Of a stretch of DNA of 48,479 bases, positions 16,597 to 25,103 are shown piece after piece. This stretch comes from Alloprevotella sp. (lineage in GTDB: Bacteria; Bacteroidota; Bacteroidia; Bacteroidales; Bacteroidaceae). The notes below the pieces were generated by a model. That model was not told where the DNA came from and did no database searches. It saw only the letters and a list, made by a program, of their open reading frames with translations. Position 1 is the stretch's first letter. Each line of letters begins with the position of its first letter. The stretch lies in contig JAFUXE010000010.1 in the NCBI GenBank assembly GCA_017477205.1, forward strand, positions 1 to 48,479. The letters are read 5' to 3'. Made by a program: the position numbers and the translations under genes.

Positions 16597-19158
16597 ATGC
16601 CCAAGAAGACAACCGAGAAAAAGAAAACCGCCCCCAAAGGCGGCAAAAAGAAACAGGCCAGAAAGGCCGCACCGAAGAAGAAAGACGGAATGAAAGCCAT
16701 CTTCACGCCCGAAGGAGGCTGGCGCAAACTGCTGAGCGGCGAGACGTTCCTGTTCGTCACGGGACTCGTACTGATGCTGGTGTGCGTATTCGTCATCATA
16801 TCCATCGTATCGCTATACTCCACCGCCGCCCACGACCAGGCCATCCTTGAGGCTGGCGGTCAGGCACGCAACTGGGGCGGGACGCTCGGCGCACGCTGCG
16901 CCGACCTCTTCGTGAACCAGTACTTCGGCATCTGCTCCATCCTCATCCCCATCCTCGGCATCCTGCTGAGCATGAAGCTCATGCACACCTACAAGGTACG
17001 CCTCTGGAAATGGTTCCTGAACCTGGGCATCATCATGATATGGGGTTCTGTGGCCCTGAGCCTCTGCTCGCAGGAGTTCTTCCCCGCAGAGCTTCGCAAC
17101 GTCCCCTTCAAGTGGGGCGGGCTTCACGGCGACAGCGTGCGCGACCTGCTGACCAGCAACCTCGGCCTCACGGGAGCCATCCTCGTCCTGGGCCTCCTCG
17201 CCATCCTCTACCTCATCTACCTGAGCAGCGAGACCGTACGCATACTGAAATACATCATCACGCGCCCGAAGGCCGTTGCGGACAAGTTCAAGAAGAACGC
17301 CGCTAGCGACGAGCCCGACGCGGACGCTGAGGAAGACGACGGGAATGCCGGCCAGCCAGAAGATGAAGATGACGACGACGACGAAGGAGACAGCGAAGAC
17401 GAGGAAGACGGAAAAGGCGAAGACGGAAACGAGGAGGACGAAGAGGAGGCCTCCAACGTCGTGGACCTCGGTACCGACTTCGGCGACGAGCCCGAAGCCG
17501 CCGCGAACCCCTCCAGCCTCAAAATGGACATTACGGCCGAAGAGCCCGCAGGAACGGCTGCCGACGCCCCTGGGGACTTCCAGGTGGAGCCGGGCGCAGA
17601 GGACGAGGAGGCCGACGGCGAAACCGTCGCCGACGCCTACGAGAAACTGCCGCCCTACGACCCGCGTAAGGACCTCGAATTCTACAAGTTCCCCTCCGTT
17701 GACCTCCTGAAGAAATACGAGAATGCCGACACACCCATCGACATGGAGGAACACACGGCCAACAAGGACCGCATCGTGAAGGTACTCTCCGACTTCGGCG
17801 TGAAGATTACGGCCATACGCGCCACCGTGGGACCCACCATCACGCTCTACGAGGTGACGCCCGCAGCCGGCATACGCATCAACCGCATCAAGAACCTTTC
17901 CGACGACATCGCACTGGCCCTCTCCGCCATCGGCGTGCGCATCATCGCCCCCATTCCCGGCAAGGGAACCATCGGCATCGAGGTGCCCAACCGCAAGCCG
18001 AAAATCGTCTCGATGGAAAGCCTCATCAACAGCCGACGCTTCCAGGAGTCGGACTATGCGCTGCCCATAGCACTGGGCAAGACCATCACGAACGAGGTAT
18101 TCATGGTGGACCTCGCCAAGCTGCCCCACCTCCTCGTAGCGGGTGCCACGGGACAGGGTAAGTCCGTAGGCCTCAACGCCATCGTTACCTCCCTACTCTA
18201 CAAGAAGCACCCCTCAGAGCTCAAAATCGTGATGGTTGACCCGAAGAAGGTGGAGTTCAGCGTGTATTCGCCCTTGGAGAACTTCTACCTCGCCAAGACC
18301 GCCGACACGGAGGAACCCATCATTACGGATCCCACGAAAGTCGTCGCCACGCTGAAGAGCCTCTGCCAACTCATGGACCACCGCTACGACCTCCTGAAGC
18401 GTGCGAAGGCAAGAAACATCAAGGAATACAACGAGAAATTCATCAACCGACGCCTCAATCCCAAACACGGGCACGAGTTCATGCCCTACATCGTCATCAT
18501 CATCGACGAGTTCGGCGACCTCATCATGACGGCAGGTAAGGAAGTGGAACTCCCCATCGCACGAATTGCCCAACTGGCACGTGCCGTCGGCATGCACATG
18601 GTGATTGCCACGCAACGCCCCACGACAAACATCATCACGGGTACCATCAAGGCCAACTTCCCCGCACGTATGGCCTTCAAGGTGAGCTCCATGATTGACT
18701 CGCGCACCATCCTGGACCGTCCCGGTGCCAACCAGCTCGTGGGACGCGGCGACATGCTCTTCCTCAACGGCAACGAACCCGTCCGCGTCCAGTGCGCCTT
18801 CGTGGACACGCCCGAAGTGGAGAGCATCAACGAGTTCGTCTCCTCGCAGCAGGGCTACCTCCACGCCTACGAGTTGCCCGAAGTGGCCGTCGAGGCCGAA
18901 GAAGGCGGAGGCGGCATGCGCGACGCAGGTCCTCTGGACTCCATGTTCGAGGAAGCCGCACGCCTCATCGTCATCCACCAGCAAGGCAGCACCTCGCTCA
19001 TCCAGCGCAAGATGGGGCTCGGCTACAACCGCGCAGGCCGCATCATGGACCAGATGGAACAGATGGGCATCGTGGGTCCCTCACGAGGCGCAAAGCCCCG
19101 CGAAGTTCTCATCCCCGACGAGGTGGCCCTCAACGCCCTGCTCGAAGCCCACATGTAG
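16597..19158 (+). CDS. ftsK: DNA translocase FtsK/SpoIIIE
   Basis: Septum-located, ATP-driven DNA pump for chromosome dimer resolution and segregation. About 853 residues. A very basic N-terminus (PKKTTEKKKTAPKGGKKK) precedes the four-helix FtsK_4TM domain (about 45-220). A linker of roughly 100 residues, extremely rich in D and E, follows (about 230-330). The motor has Walker A GATGQGKS at 516-523, Walker B IIIIDEFGDL and the ATQRPTTNIITG stretch. The C-terminal winged helix (gamma domain) ends in MGLGYNRAGRIMDQMEQMGIVG, typical of KOPS recognition. I prefer the ATG at 16597; an upstream TTG at 16579 is in frame. It is followed by lolA and trxB, an order I recall as common in Bacteroidetes. 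Confidence 0.97.
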   Translation: MPKKTTEKKKTAPKGGKKKQARKAAPKKKDGMKAIFTPEGGWRKLLSGETFLFVTGLVLMLVCVFVIISIVSLYSTAAHDQAILEAGGQARNWGGTLGARCADLFVNQYFGICSILIPILGILLSMKLMHTYKVRLWKWFLNLGIIMIWGSVALSLCSQEFFPAELRNVPFKWGGLHGDSVRDLLTSNLGLTGAILVLGLLAILYLIYLSSETVRILKYIITRPKAVADKFKKNAASDEPDADAEEDDGNAGQPEDEDDDDDEGDSEDEEDGKGEDGNEEDEEEASNVVDLGTDFGDEPEAAANPSSLKMDITAEEPAGTAADAPGDFQVEPGAEDEEADGETVADAYEKLPPYDPRKDLEFYKFPSVDLLKKYENADTPIDMEEHTANKDRIVKVLSDFGVKITAIRATVGPTITLYEVTPAAGIRINRIKNLSDDIALALSAIGVRIIAPIPGKGTIGIEVPNRKPKIVSMESLINSRRFQESDYALPIALGKTITNEVFMVDLAKLPHLLVAGATGQGKSVGLNAIVTSLLYKKHPSELKIVMVDPKKVEFSVYSPLENFYLAKTADTEEPIITDPTKVVATLKSLCQLMDHRYDLLKRAKARNIKEYNEKFINRRLNPKHGHEFMPYIVIIIDEFGDLIMTAGKEVELPIARIAQLARAVGMHMVIATQRPTTNIITGTIKANFPARMAFKVSSMIDSRTILDRPGANQLVGRGDMLFLNGNEPVRVQCAFVDTPEVESINEFVSSQQGYLHAYELPEVAVEAEEGGGGMRDAGPLDSMFEEAARLIVIHQQGSTSLIQRKMGLGYNRAGRIMDQMEQMGIVGPSRGAKPREVLIPDEVALNALLEAHM

Positions 19159-19179
19159 GTTCGTAAGATACATGGCATA

Positions 19180-19208
19180 AAATACAGAATACAGTTTACA
19201 GTTTACAG
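19180..19208. repeat. TACAG-rich leader word
   Basis: The 50-bp gap between ftsK and lolA contains TACAGAATACAGTTTACAG followed by another TTTACAG. It resembles the arm sequence of the inverted-repeat element at 14892-15042 (shared TACAGAATACAGTTT). It could be a solo end of the same element or simple low-complexity sequence. Confidence 0.4.
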
Positions 19209-19211
19209 AAA

Positions 19212-19838
19212 ATGAAACGCATCCTCCCATTCATTCTCCTCCTGCTACCCCTCCTCCCCATGCAGGCACAGACGGCGCGCAGCGTCATGGACCGTGCTGC
19301 CGCCAAGCTGCAGAAAGCAGGCGGCATGCAGGCCACGTTTGAGACGACGAGCTTTCGCTGCACCCAGGAACAGGCCACCACACGAGGCACCATACAGGTG
19401 CAGGACCGCAAGTTCCGCGTTGCCTCCGAAGGCGGCGACATCTGGTTCGACGGGAAAACACAGTGGTCCCTGCTGGCAGGCAGCGACGAGGTAAACGTCA
19501 CGACACCCTCGCGCGCCGACGTCCAGAAGCTGAACCCCTACCATTTCATCAACCTCTACAAACAAGGCTACACGCTGCGCCTGACCTCAGCCACCTATCA
19601 GGGGAAAAGCGTCAAGCGAGTGGACATGACGGCCAACACGCGCGGCGCAGACATCCAGAAGATGACCATCCTGCTCGACCAGACGGACACGCCCGTGAAC
19701 GTGCGCCTGAAGGACGGCAAGGGCAACTGGTTCCGCTTCCGCATCAAGAGCCTCAAGACGGGCCAGAAGTTCACCGCCGACACCTTCCAGTACAATCCCG
19801 CCGACCATCCCGGCATCGAAGTCATCGACCTCCGATAA
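19212..19838 (+). CDS. lolA: Outer-membrane lipoprotein carrier LolA-like protein
   Basis: Periplasmic chaperone that ferries lipoproteins from the inner to the outer membrane. The 208-residue precursor has a signal peptide MKRILPFILLLLPLLPMQAQ. It then has a LolA-type half-barrel: VMDRAAAKLQKAGGMQATFE at the start, the sheet GTIQVQDRKFRVASEGGDIW, FDGKTQWSLL and later strands. Family members are very divergent, so the call rests on fold pattern, length and position after ftsK. A LolC/E-type permease is encoded at 23592. The stop codon runs straight into a 9-bp repeat array. Confidence 0.85.
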   Translation: MKRILPFILLLLPLLPMQAQTARSVMDRAAAKLQKAGGMQATFETTSFRCTQEQATTRGTIQVQDRKFRVASEGGDIWFDGKTQWSLLAGSDEVNVTTPSRADVQKLNPYHFINLYKQGYTLRLTSATYQGKSVKRVDMTANTRGADIQKMTILLDQTDTPVNVRLKDGKGNWFRFRIKSLKTGQKFTADTFQYNPADHPGIEVIDLR

Positions 19839-19891
19839 CTCAGAATACTCAGATCATTCAGATTACTCCGAATACTCAGCTCACTCCGAAA
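19838..19891. repeat. Six 9-bp tandem units
   Basis: Starting at the last base of the lolA stop codon, six units of the form A(C/T)T-C(A/C)(G)-A-A/T-T repeat with 9-bp period: ACTCAGAAT, ACTCAGATC, ATTCAGATT, ACTCCGAAT, ACTCAGCTC, ACTCCGAAA. They fill most of the lolA-trxB gap. Read as RNA there is no obvious hairpin. Confidence 0.65.
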
Positions 19892-19905
19892 AACCAAAAG
19901 CAAAT

Positions 19906-20844
19906 ATGGAAACTCTCCGACTACTCATCATCGGCTCAGGGCCCGCAGGATACACGGCGGGCATCTATGCCGGTCGCGCCGGCCTGAATCCCGTCATCCT
20001 CGAGGGACTACAACCCGGCGGACAACTCACCATCACAACCGAAGTGGAAAACTTTCCCGGCTATCCAGAAGGCGTTGACGCCAACGCCATGATGGACGAC
20101 CTGCGTCGGCAGGCACAGCGCTTCGGGGCAGAAATACGCTCTGAAATCGTCGTGAAGGCCGACCTCTCCAAAGCCCCTTACGTCCTTACGCTCGACGGCG
20201 GAAAGGAAGTGGCCTGCCATTCGCTCATCATCGCCACAGGCGCCTCCGCGAAGTATCTCGGCCTCTCCGATGAGGAGAAGTATCGCGGACAAGGCGTCAG
20301 CGCATGCGCCACGTGCGACGGCTTCTTCTACCGCAAGAAGACGGTGGCCGTTGTAGGCGGCGGCGACACCGCCTGCGAAGAGGCCAGCTACCTGGCAGGC
20401 CTCGCCTCGAAGGTTTACCTCATCGTCCGCAAGCCCTTCCTGCGCGCCAGCAAAGCCATGCAGGATCGCGTGATGCAGAACGAGAAGATTGAAATCCTCT
20501 TCGAGACAAACACCGAGGGCCTCTACGGCAACGACGGCGTAGAAGGTGCCCACCTGGTACATCGTCGCGGCGAAGCCGACGAACGCCACTACGACCTGCC
20601 CCTTGACGGATTCTTCCTCGCCATCGGCCATAAGCCCAACAGCGACCTGTTCAAGGAATGGCTCAAGCTGGACGAGAACGGCTACATCATCACGGAAGGA
20701 CAGACACCCCAGACGGGCGTTCCCGGCGTGTATGCTGCCGGAGACGTTGCCGACCCCCTCTATCGTCAGGCCATCACAGCAGCCGCTAGCGGCTGCAAGG
20801 CAGCTATCGAAGCCAACCGCTTCCTTCAGGAAAACGGCCTCTGA
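19906..20844 (+). CDS. trxB: Thioredoxin-disulfide reductase
   Basis: FAD/NADPH flavoenzyme that reduces thioredoxin in the cytoplasm. 312 residues, the usual length of low-molecular-weight TrxB. Visible: FAD motif IIGSGPAGYTAGIYAGRAGL at the N-terminus, TTEVENFPGYPEG, redox-active C134-A-T-C137, NADPH motif VVGGGDTACEEA near 150, and the second FAD motif GVYAAGDVADPLYRQAITAAASG near the C-terminus. It follows lolA across the 9-bp array, and its TGA stop overlaps the ATG of the next gene by one base if the long start of that gene is used. Confidence 0.97.
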   Translation: METLRLLIIGSGPAGYTAGIYAGRAGLNPVILEGLQPGGQLTITTEVENFPGYPEGVDANAMMDDLRRQAQRFGAEIRSEIVVKADLSKAPYVLTLDGGKEVACHSLIIATGASAKYLGLSDEEKYRGQGVSACATCDGFFYRKKTVAVVGGGDTACEEASYLAGLASKVYLIVRKPFLRASKAMQDRVMQNEKIEILFETNTEGLYGNDGVEGAHLVHRRGEADERHYDLPLDGFFLAIGHKPNSDLFKEWLKLDENGYIITEGQTPQTGVPGVYAAGDVADPLYRQAITAAASGCKAAIEANRFLQENGL

Positions 20845-21554
20845 TGTTCAGCATTTCCTCAGGACACAAAACATCCTCCCATCCTGCTCCTGCCTCGCGG
20901 CAGAAGCGGATGGGGCTTTTTGCGCCTTGGGGAAACGTGCTCTCCCTGCTGACGCTCTCCCTCTTCCTGCTGACGGCTTGCCACACGCCCCGCGTCGTAC
21001 AAGGCACCCTTCCCCCCCCCTCCGCTTCCGCCAGAAAGCCCGTAGCACGCGAGGTGAAAACGGCAGAGGCCTACGGCAGTCGTGCGGCCAGCATGGTGGA
21101 CGAAGCTGCCAGCCGACTGGGCCTGAAGCCCGACTACAGGCGCGACAACGGACGCCTGCTGACGGAGTGCGCCTCGTGGGTAGGCACCCCCTACCGCTAT
21201 GGGGGCAACACGAAGGCAGGAGTAGATTGCTCCGCGCTGACCCTCCATATATATAATAAGGTATATGGCAAAAAGCTCCATCGCCGCAGCCGCGACCAGT
21301 TCGAGAAGGACGTGCGTCGCATCGCCCGCAGCGACATGCAGCAGGGTGACCTCGTGTTCTTCACCTCTCCCAGGAGCGGGGGACATTGCGGACACGTCGG
21401 CATATATCTGCGCGACGGCTATTTCCTGCATGCCAGCAGCAGTCGCGGCGTCGTCGTAAGCCATCTGGACGGCAAATACTACCAGCAGCATTGGCTCGGA
21501 GCCGGCCGCGTCCCCGACGACGACCTCCACAACCCCGACGACGCCCTGCCCTAA
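20844..21554 (+). CDS. NlpC/P60 cell-wall hydrolase, lipoprotein
   Basis: A predicted gamma-D-glutamyl-diaminopimelate endopeptidase attached to the envelope. It has a signal segment with a lipobox (LFLLTAC). After a low-complexity linker, the NlpC/P60 domain occupies about residues 95-225. Seen are LTECASWVGTPYRYGGNTKAGVDCSAL with the catalytic Cys in DCS, QQGDLVFF, and the catalytic His in GHVGIYL followed by YFLHASSSRGVVV. The longest frame begins at 20844 and overlaps the trxB stop. A start at 20910 (MGLFAPWGN) would give a more ordinary lipoprotein signal length. It ends the plus-strand run opened by the M64 gene. Confidence 0.93.
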   Translation: MFSISSGHKTSSHPAPASRQKRMGLFAPWGNVLSLLTLSLFLLTACHTPRVVQGTLPPPSASARKPVAREVKTAEAYGSRAASMVDEAASRLGLKPDYRRDNGRLLTECASWVGTPYRYGGNTKAGVDCSALTLHIYNKVYGKKLHRRSRDQFEKDVRRIARSDMQQGDLVFFTSPRSGGHCGHVGIYLRDGYFLHASSSRGVVVSHLDGKYYQQHWLGAGRVPDDDLHNPDDALP

Positions 21555-21560
21555 CCCGCA

Positions 21561-21602
21561 AAAACTGACGTACGGGAAAACAAAACAGACGTCCGGGAGA
21601 AC
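21561..21602. repeat. Two 21-bp units
   Basis: 21561-21581 and 21582-21602 are 21-bp copies sharing AAAAC.GACGT.CGGGA.AAC. They sit between the convergent NlpC and TM2 genes, directly before a bidirectional terminator. Confidence 0.6.
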
Positions 21603-21606
21603 ATCG

Positions 21607-21653
21607 CCAAAAGAAAGCGCCCCGCACATTTGAACTGTACGAGGCGCTCTTTT
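21607..21653. terminator. Bidirectional terminator between convergent genes
   Basis: Stem AGCGCC (21616-21621) with GGCGCT (21643-21648), A-rich on the left and a short T-run on the right, so it can serve the plus-strand NlpC transcript and the minus-strand TM2 transcript. Confidence 0.55.
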
Positions 21654-21671
21654 ACTGAGACAGGGCGAATG

Positions 21672-22163
21672 TCAGAACAGCGGCATGAAGGAATTGGTAT
21701 AGACATACTTGCGCTCAAATTCGGCCTGCGACATGGTGAGCATCATGATGCCTTGAATGAGATTGAGGATATGCCAGATGCCGCAGCTGATGAAGCAAAG
21801 CAAGATGCAGACAATACCGCCCCCCACTTTTCCCAGATAGAAATAGTGAACGCCAAACGATCCGAGCAGGATGGCGAAGAGTCCGCAGATTCCCCGGGTC
21901 TTTCCCGAAGGCCCCGAATCAAAAAGGCCGCATTCCACCGGCTGCCCCTGTCCGTTCAAGGGTGAGCCGTAGGCATATTGCTGCTGGCCACCATAGGGAT
22001 ACTGCTGGTATCCGAACGCATTTTGCTGCCCGTAGGGTTGCTGGGCAGGCTGCGAGGGGGCAGCTACGGCGAAGTCCGTGCCGCAAGCATTGCAGTGGGC
22101 GGTAGAAACAGGCTCTGTGACGAAGACGTCCTGTCCGCATTTAGGGCAACGATATTGTATCAT
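21672..22163 (-). CDS. TM2-domain protein with N-terminal zinc ribbon
   Basis: A 163-residue membrane protein of unknown function. The N-terminus is a zinc-ribbon-like module (CPKCGQ near 6-11 and CNACGT near 24-29). A Q/Y/P/G-rich low-complexity stretch follows (about 36-75). Then comes a TM2 domain: a first helix with GICGLFAILLGSFGVHYFYLGK (the GxHxFYLG-type turn) and a second, GGIVCILLCFISCGIWHIL. TM2 proteins occur widely, and the tail-plus-zinc-ribbon form is common in Bacteroidetes. It is convergent with the NlpC gene and divergent from the aminotransferase gene. Confidence 0.88.
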   Translation of the reverse strand: MIQYRCPKCGQDVFVTEPVSTAHCNACGTDFAVAAPSQPAQQPYGQQNAFGYQQYPYGGQQQYAYGSPLNGQGQPVECGLFDSGPSGKTRGICGLFAILLGSFGVHYFYLGKVGGGIVCILLCFISCGIWHILNLIQGIMMLTMSQAEFERKYVYTNSFMPLF

Positions 22164-22255
22164 AATATGAAGGTATTTTGTTTATTCCGCTGCAAATATC
22201 GTGAATAATTCGGATTTCTATCCCCATTATCCACATTTTATTCACAAAAAACATT

Positions 22256-22263
22256 TACCTTTG
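22256..22263 (+). promoter_or_regulatory. Candidate -7 element for the aminotransferase gene
   Basis: TACCTTTG matches TAnnTTTG. No good TTTG is found at the -33 position (a T-run lies at 22236-22239), so this is a weaker call. It would place translation starts upstream of about 22270 outside the transcript. Confidence 0.45.
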
Positions 22264-22350
22264 CCACGTTCAAACCACATTTGTCGCCAAAGGCTGGGTC
22301 TTTTCATGTCCCAATGCCCTGAGGGACAAACTGAGAAGAGAAGAAGAATC

Positions 22351-23574
22351 ATGTCAGACGAAGCACACAAAAGCCTTCGGATTTCCGAACGCGCGGAAGA
22401 AATGCCGCTTTCCCCGATACGCAAACTGGCGCCTCTCGCAACGGACGCCATGCGGCGGGGGATAAAAGTCTATCAGCTGAATATCGGACAGCCCGACCTG
22501 CCTACGCCCCGTGCAGGACTGGACGCCTTGAAGCACATCGACCGCACCACGCTGGAATATAGCCCCAGCCAAGGCTTCCTCTCCTACCGCGAGAAACTCA
22601 CGCACTACTATGCGAAGTACAACATCTCCCTCACGGCCGACGACATCATCATCACGGCGGGCGGCAGCGAGGCCGTACTCTTCGCCTTCCTCACGTGCCT
22701 GAATCCGGGAGACGAAATCATCATGCCCGAACCCGGCTATGCTAACTACAAAAGCTTCGCCATTGCCGCAGGGGCACGCATCCGCACGATAGCGACGACC
22801 ATCGAGGAAGGCTTCTCGCTCCCGAAGGTTGAAGAGTTCGAGAAACTCATCAACGACCGCACGCGTGCCATCATGATTTGCAATCCCAACAACCCGACGG
22901 GCTACCTCTATACGCGCCGCGAGATGAACCAAATCCGGGAACTCGTGCTGCGCTACAACCTCTACCTCTTCAGCGACGAAGTGTACCGCGAGTTCATCTA
23001 TACGGGCTCTCCCTATATCTCCGCCTTCCACCTCGAAGGCATTGAGCAGCACGTCATCCTCATCGACTCCGTATCGAAGCGCTACAGCGAATGCGGCCTG
23101 CGCATCGGTGCCCTCGTGACAAAGAACGAAGCAGTGCGCGATGCCGTCATGAAGTTCTGTCAGGCGCGCCTAAGCCCGCCCTTGCTGGGACAGATTGTGG
23201 CCGAGGCTTCTATGGACGAGGGACCGCAATACGCAATGGACTGCTACGAGGAATACGTCGAGCGCCGCAAATGTCTCATCGACGGGCTCAACCGCATTCC
23301 CGGCGTCTATAGCCCCATCCCCATGGGCGCCTTCTACACCGTTGCCCGCCTGCCGGTGGACGATGCAGAAAAGTTCTGCGCCTGGTGTCTGACGGACTTC
23401 AACTTTGAAGGCGAGACACTGATGATGGCTCCCGCCACAGGCTTCTACGTGACGCCCGGATCGGGAACCGACGAGGTGCGCATTGCCTACGTCCTCAAGA
23501 TTGAAGACCTCAACCGCGCCCTCCTCATCCTCCAGAAGGCGCTGGAAGCCTATCCCGGGCGGAAGGAAGTATAA
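22351..23574 (+). CDS. PLP-dependent class I/II aminotransferase
   Basis: A fold-type I aminotransferase, likely aspartate or a related amino acid transaminase, cytoplasmic. The start at 22351 gives 407 residues, the family norm; 22306 is an alternative. Features: MPLSPIRKLAPLATDAMRRG at the start, LNIGQPDLPTP, ITAGGSEAVLFAF (cofactor phosphate region), NPNNPTGYLYTRREM with the PLP-binding Asn, SDEVYREFIY with the pyridine-contacting Asp, and the Schiff-base Lys in SVSKRYSECGLRIG. Substrate cannot be fixed from sequence. The LolC/E-like permease gene follows after 17 bp and is probably co-transcribed. Confidence 0.94.
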   Translation: MSDEAHKSLRISERAEEMPLSPIRKLAPLATDAMRRGIKVYQLNIGQPDLPTPRAGLDALKHIDRTTLEYSPSQGFLSYREKLTHYYAKYNISLTADDIIITAGGSEAVLFAFLTCLNPGDEIIMPEPGYANYKSFAIAAGARIRTIATTIEEGFSLPKVEEFEKLINDRTRAIMICNPNNPTGYLYTRREMNQIRELVLRYNLYLFSDEVYREFIYTGSPYISAFHLEGIEQHVILIDSVSKRYSECGLRIGALVTKNEAVRDAVMKFCQARLSPPLLGQIVAEASMDEGPQYAMDCYEEYVERRKCLIDGLNRIPGVYSPIPMGAFYTVARLPVDDAEKFCAWCLTDFNFEGETLMMAPATGFYVTPGSGTDEVRIAYVLKIEDLNRALLILQKALEAYPGRKEV

Positions 23575-23591
23575 AATCCGCAAGCGCTCTC

Positions 23592-24845
23592 ATGGGACTC
23601 TCCGTCATGCTCGCGCGCCGTTTCTTCAGCAGCGGCGCAGAAAACGGGAAACGCGCCTCGCGTCCCGCCATCGTCATCGCCACCGCTGGCATCGCGGTAG
23701 GTCTGGCCGTCATGATTGTGAGCGTATGCGTCGTGCGGGGCTTTCAGGCCGAAGTCAGCAATAAACTCATGGGCTTCGGTTCCCACATGGAGGTTCTCGA
23801 CATCAACTCCTTCGCATCTCCCGAGAGTTTCCCCGTCACAACGGACGCTGCCCTCGTCCACGCCCTCGAAGCACTCCCAGAGGTCACAAAAGTGCAGCGC
23901 TATGCCGAGAAGATCGGCATTCTGAAAACCGAGGAGTCTTTTGCAGCGATAGAGCTGAAGGGACTGGGGCCGGAATATGACACAGCCTTTCTCCGCAAGC
24001 ACCTTGTGGAAGGCAAGCTCCCCCAATTCTCCGATACCGTATCGTCCAACGAACTCGTCATCTCAAAGCGCATTTCCGACGACTTACAACTACATGTAAA
24101 CGACCGCGTTTACGCCTATTTCTTCGAGGAAACAGTGAAGATGCGACGCTTCCGCATTGCCGCCATCTACCAGACGAACATGAAGCAGTTCGACCGCACT
24201 TTCGCCATCACCGACCTCCACACGGTGCGACGCCTGAACAGCTGGGATGCTTCGCAGTCGAGCGCTCTGGAGATACGCGTGAGCGACTTCTCGCACCTTG
24301 ACGAGATGAAGGAGAAGGTGGAAGATGTCGTTGACGCGATGCCGGACACAACAGGAACCCTCCGCAGCGTCCTCACCATTCGCGAGAATCCTCGCACGGC
24401 GGGCGTCTTCAACTGGCTAGCACTGCTGGACACAAACGTCTATGTCATTCTCGTCCTCATCCTCCTCGTCGCTTCGTTCTCAATGATCAGCGGCCTGCTC
24501 ATCCTCATCCTCGAGCGCACGCAAACCATTGGCGTACTGAAAGCCCTGGGAGCCACAAACACGCGCCTGCGCCATACGTTCCTCTACTACGGGGCACTCA
24601 TCATCCTGCGAGGCATGCTCATCGGCAACGTGCTGAGCCTGCAGCTCCTGTGGGCACAAAGGCAATTCTCGCTCATACACCTGAATCCCGAAACCTATTA
24701 CGTTGACACCGTTCCCGTAAGTCTCGAATGGTGGCCCATCGTCCTCGTGAACGTTGTCACCCTGCTGCTTACGGTGCTTGCACTCGTCGTTCCCAGTTTC
24801 CTCGTTTCGCGCATTCAGCCCGCCCGCGCCATACGCTTCGACTGA
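23592..24845 (+). CDS. LolC/LolE-type ABC transporter permease
   Basis: Inner-membrane permease of the lipoprotein-release type, with the FtsX/MacB architecture. 417 residues. The first membrane helix is at about 27-47 (IVIATAGIAVGLAVMIVSVC), and a large periplasmic domain spans about 50-275. Three C-terminal helices follow: YVILVLILLVASFSMISGLLILILERT, a second near IILRGMLIGNVLSLQLL and a last near VVTLLLTVLALVVPSFLVS. It ends in ARAIRFD, typical of the family. The ATPase (LolD) is not adjacent. Because LolA is in the window this may be the Lol permease, but other FtsX-type exporters have the same layout. Confidence 0.87.
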   Translation: MGLSVMLARRFFSSGAENGKRASRPAIVIATAGIAVGLAVMIVSVCVVRGFQAEVSNKLMGFGSHMEVLDINSFASPESFPVTTDAALVHALEALPEVTKVQRYAEKIGILKTEESFAAIELKGLGPEYDTAFLRKHLVEGKLPQFSDTVSSNELVISKRISDDLQLHVNDRVYAYFFEETVKMRRFRIAAIYQTNMKQFDRTFAITDLHTVRRLNSWDASQSSALEIRVSDFSHLDEMKEKVEDVVDAMPDTTGTLRSVLTIRENPRTAGVFNWLALLDTNVYVILVLILLVASFSMISGLLILILERTQTIGVLKALGATNTRLRHTFLYYGALIILRGMLIGNVLSLQLLWAQRQFSLIHLNPETYYVDTVPVSLEWWPIVLVNVVTLLLTVLALVVPSFLVSRIQPARAIRFD

Positions 24846-24968
24846 AGCTTCAAGGCAGCTGAGAAGAAAAAAACCGTCCCTGATAGTAGCCGTTTGCAGA
24901 GAAATCCGTATCTTCGCGGCCGAAAACACGCCGCCTGTCCTTCGGAAAGGCTTGTGGCGCGCCCTCAA

Positions 24969-25042
24969 CGGGGTGTAGCGCAGTCCGGTAGCGCACCTGC
25001 TTTGGGAGCAGGGAGTCGCAGGTTCGAATCCTGTCGCCCCGA
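24969..25042 (+). tRNA. tRNA-Pro (anticodon UGG)
   Basis: Complete cloverleaf. Acceptor arms are CGGGGTG (24969-24975) and CGCCCCG (25035-25041) with discriminator A. The anticodon stem CCTGC/GCAGG encloses loop TTTGGGA with anticodon TGG. The T-arm has GGTTCGAATCC. CCA is not encoded. A TATCTTCG box at 24909-24916 may be its -7 element. A terminator follows at 25054. Confidence 0.97.
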
Positions 25043-25053
25043 CTAAAGACTCA

Positions 25054-25084
25054 CCCCCACCGTACGCAGCACGATGGGGGTTTT
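25054..25084 (+). terminator. Intrinsic terminator after tRNA-Pro
   Basis: CCCCCACCGT (25054-25063) pairs with ACGATGGGGG (25071-25080), with one C/A mismatch, around a 7-base loop, followed by TTTT. It lies 20 bp before the tamL start codon, so it separates the two genes or forms part of the tamL leader. Confidence 0.75.
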
Positions 25085-25103
25085 ACTTTATCCAAGACGA
25101 CGC

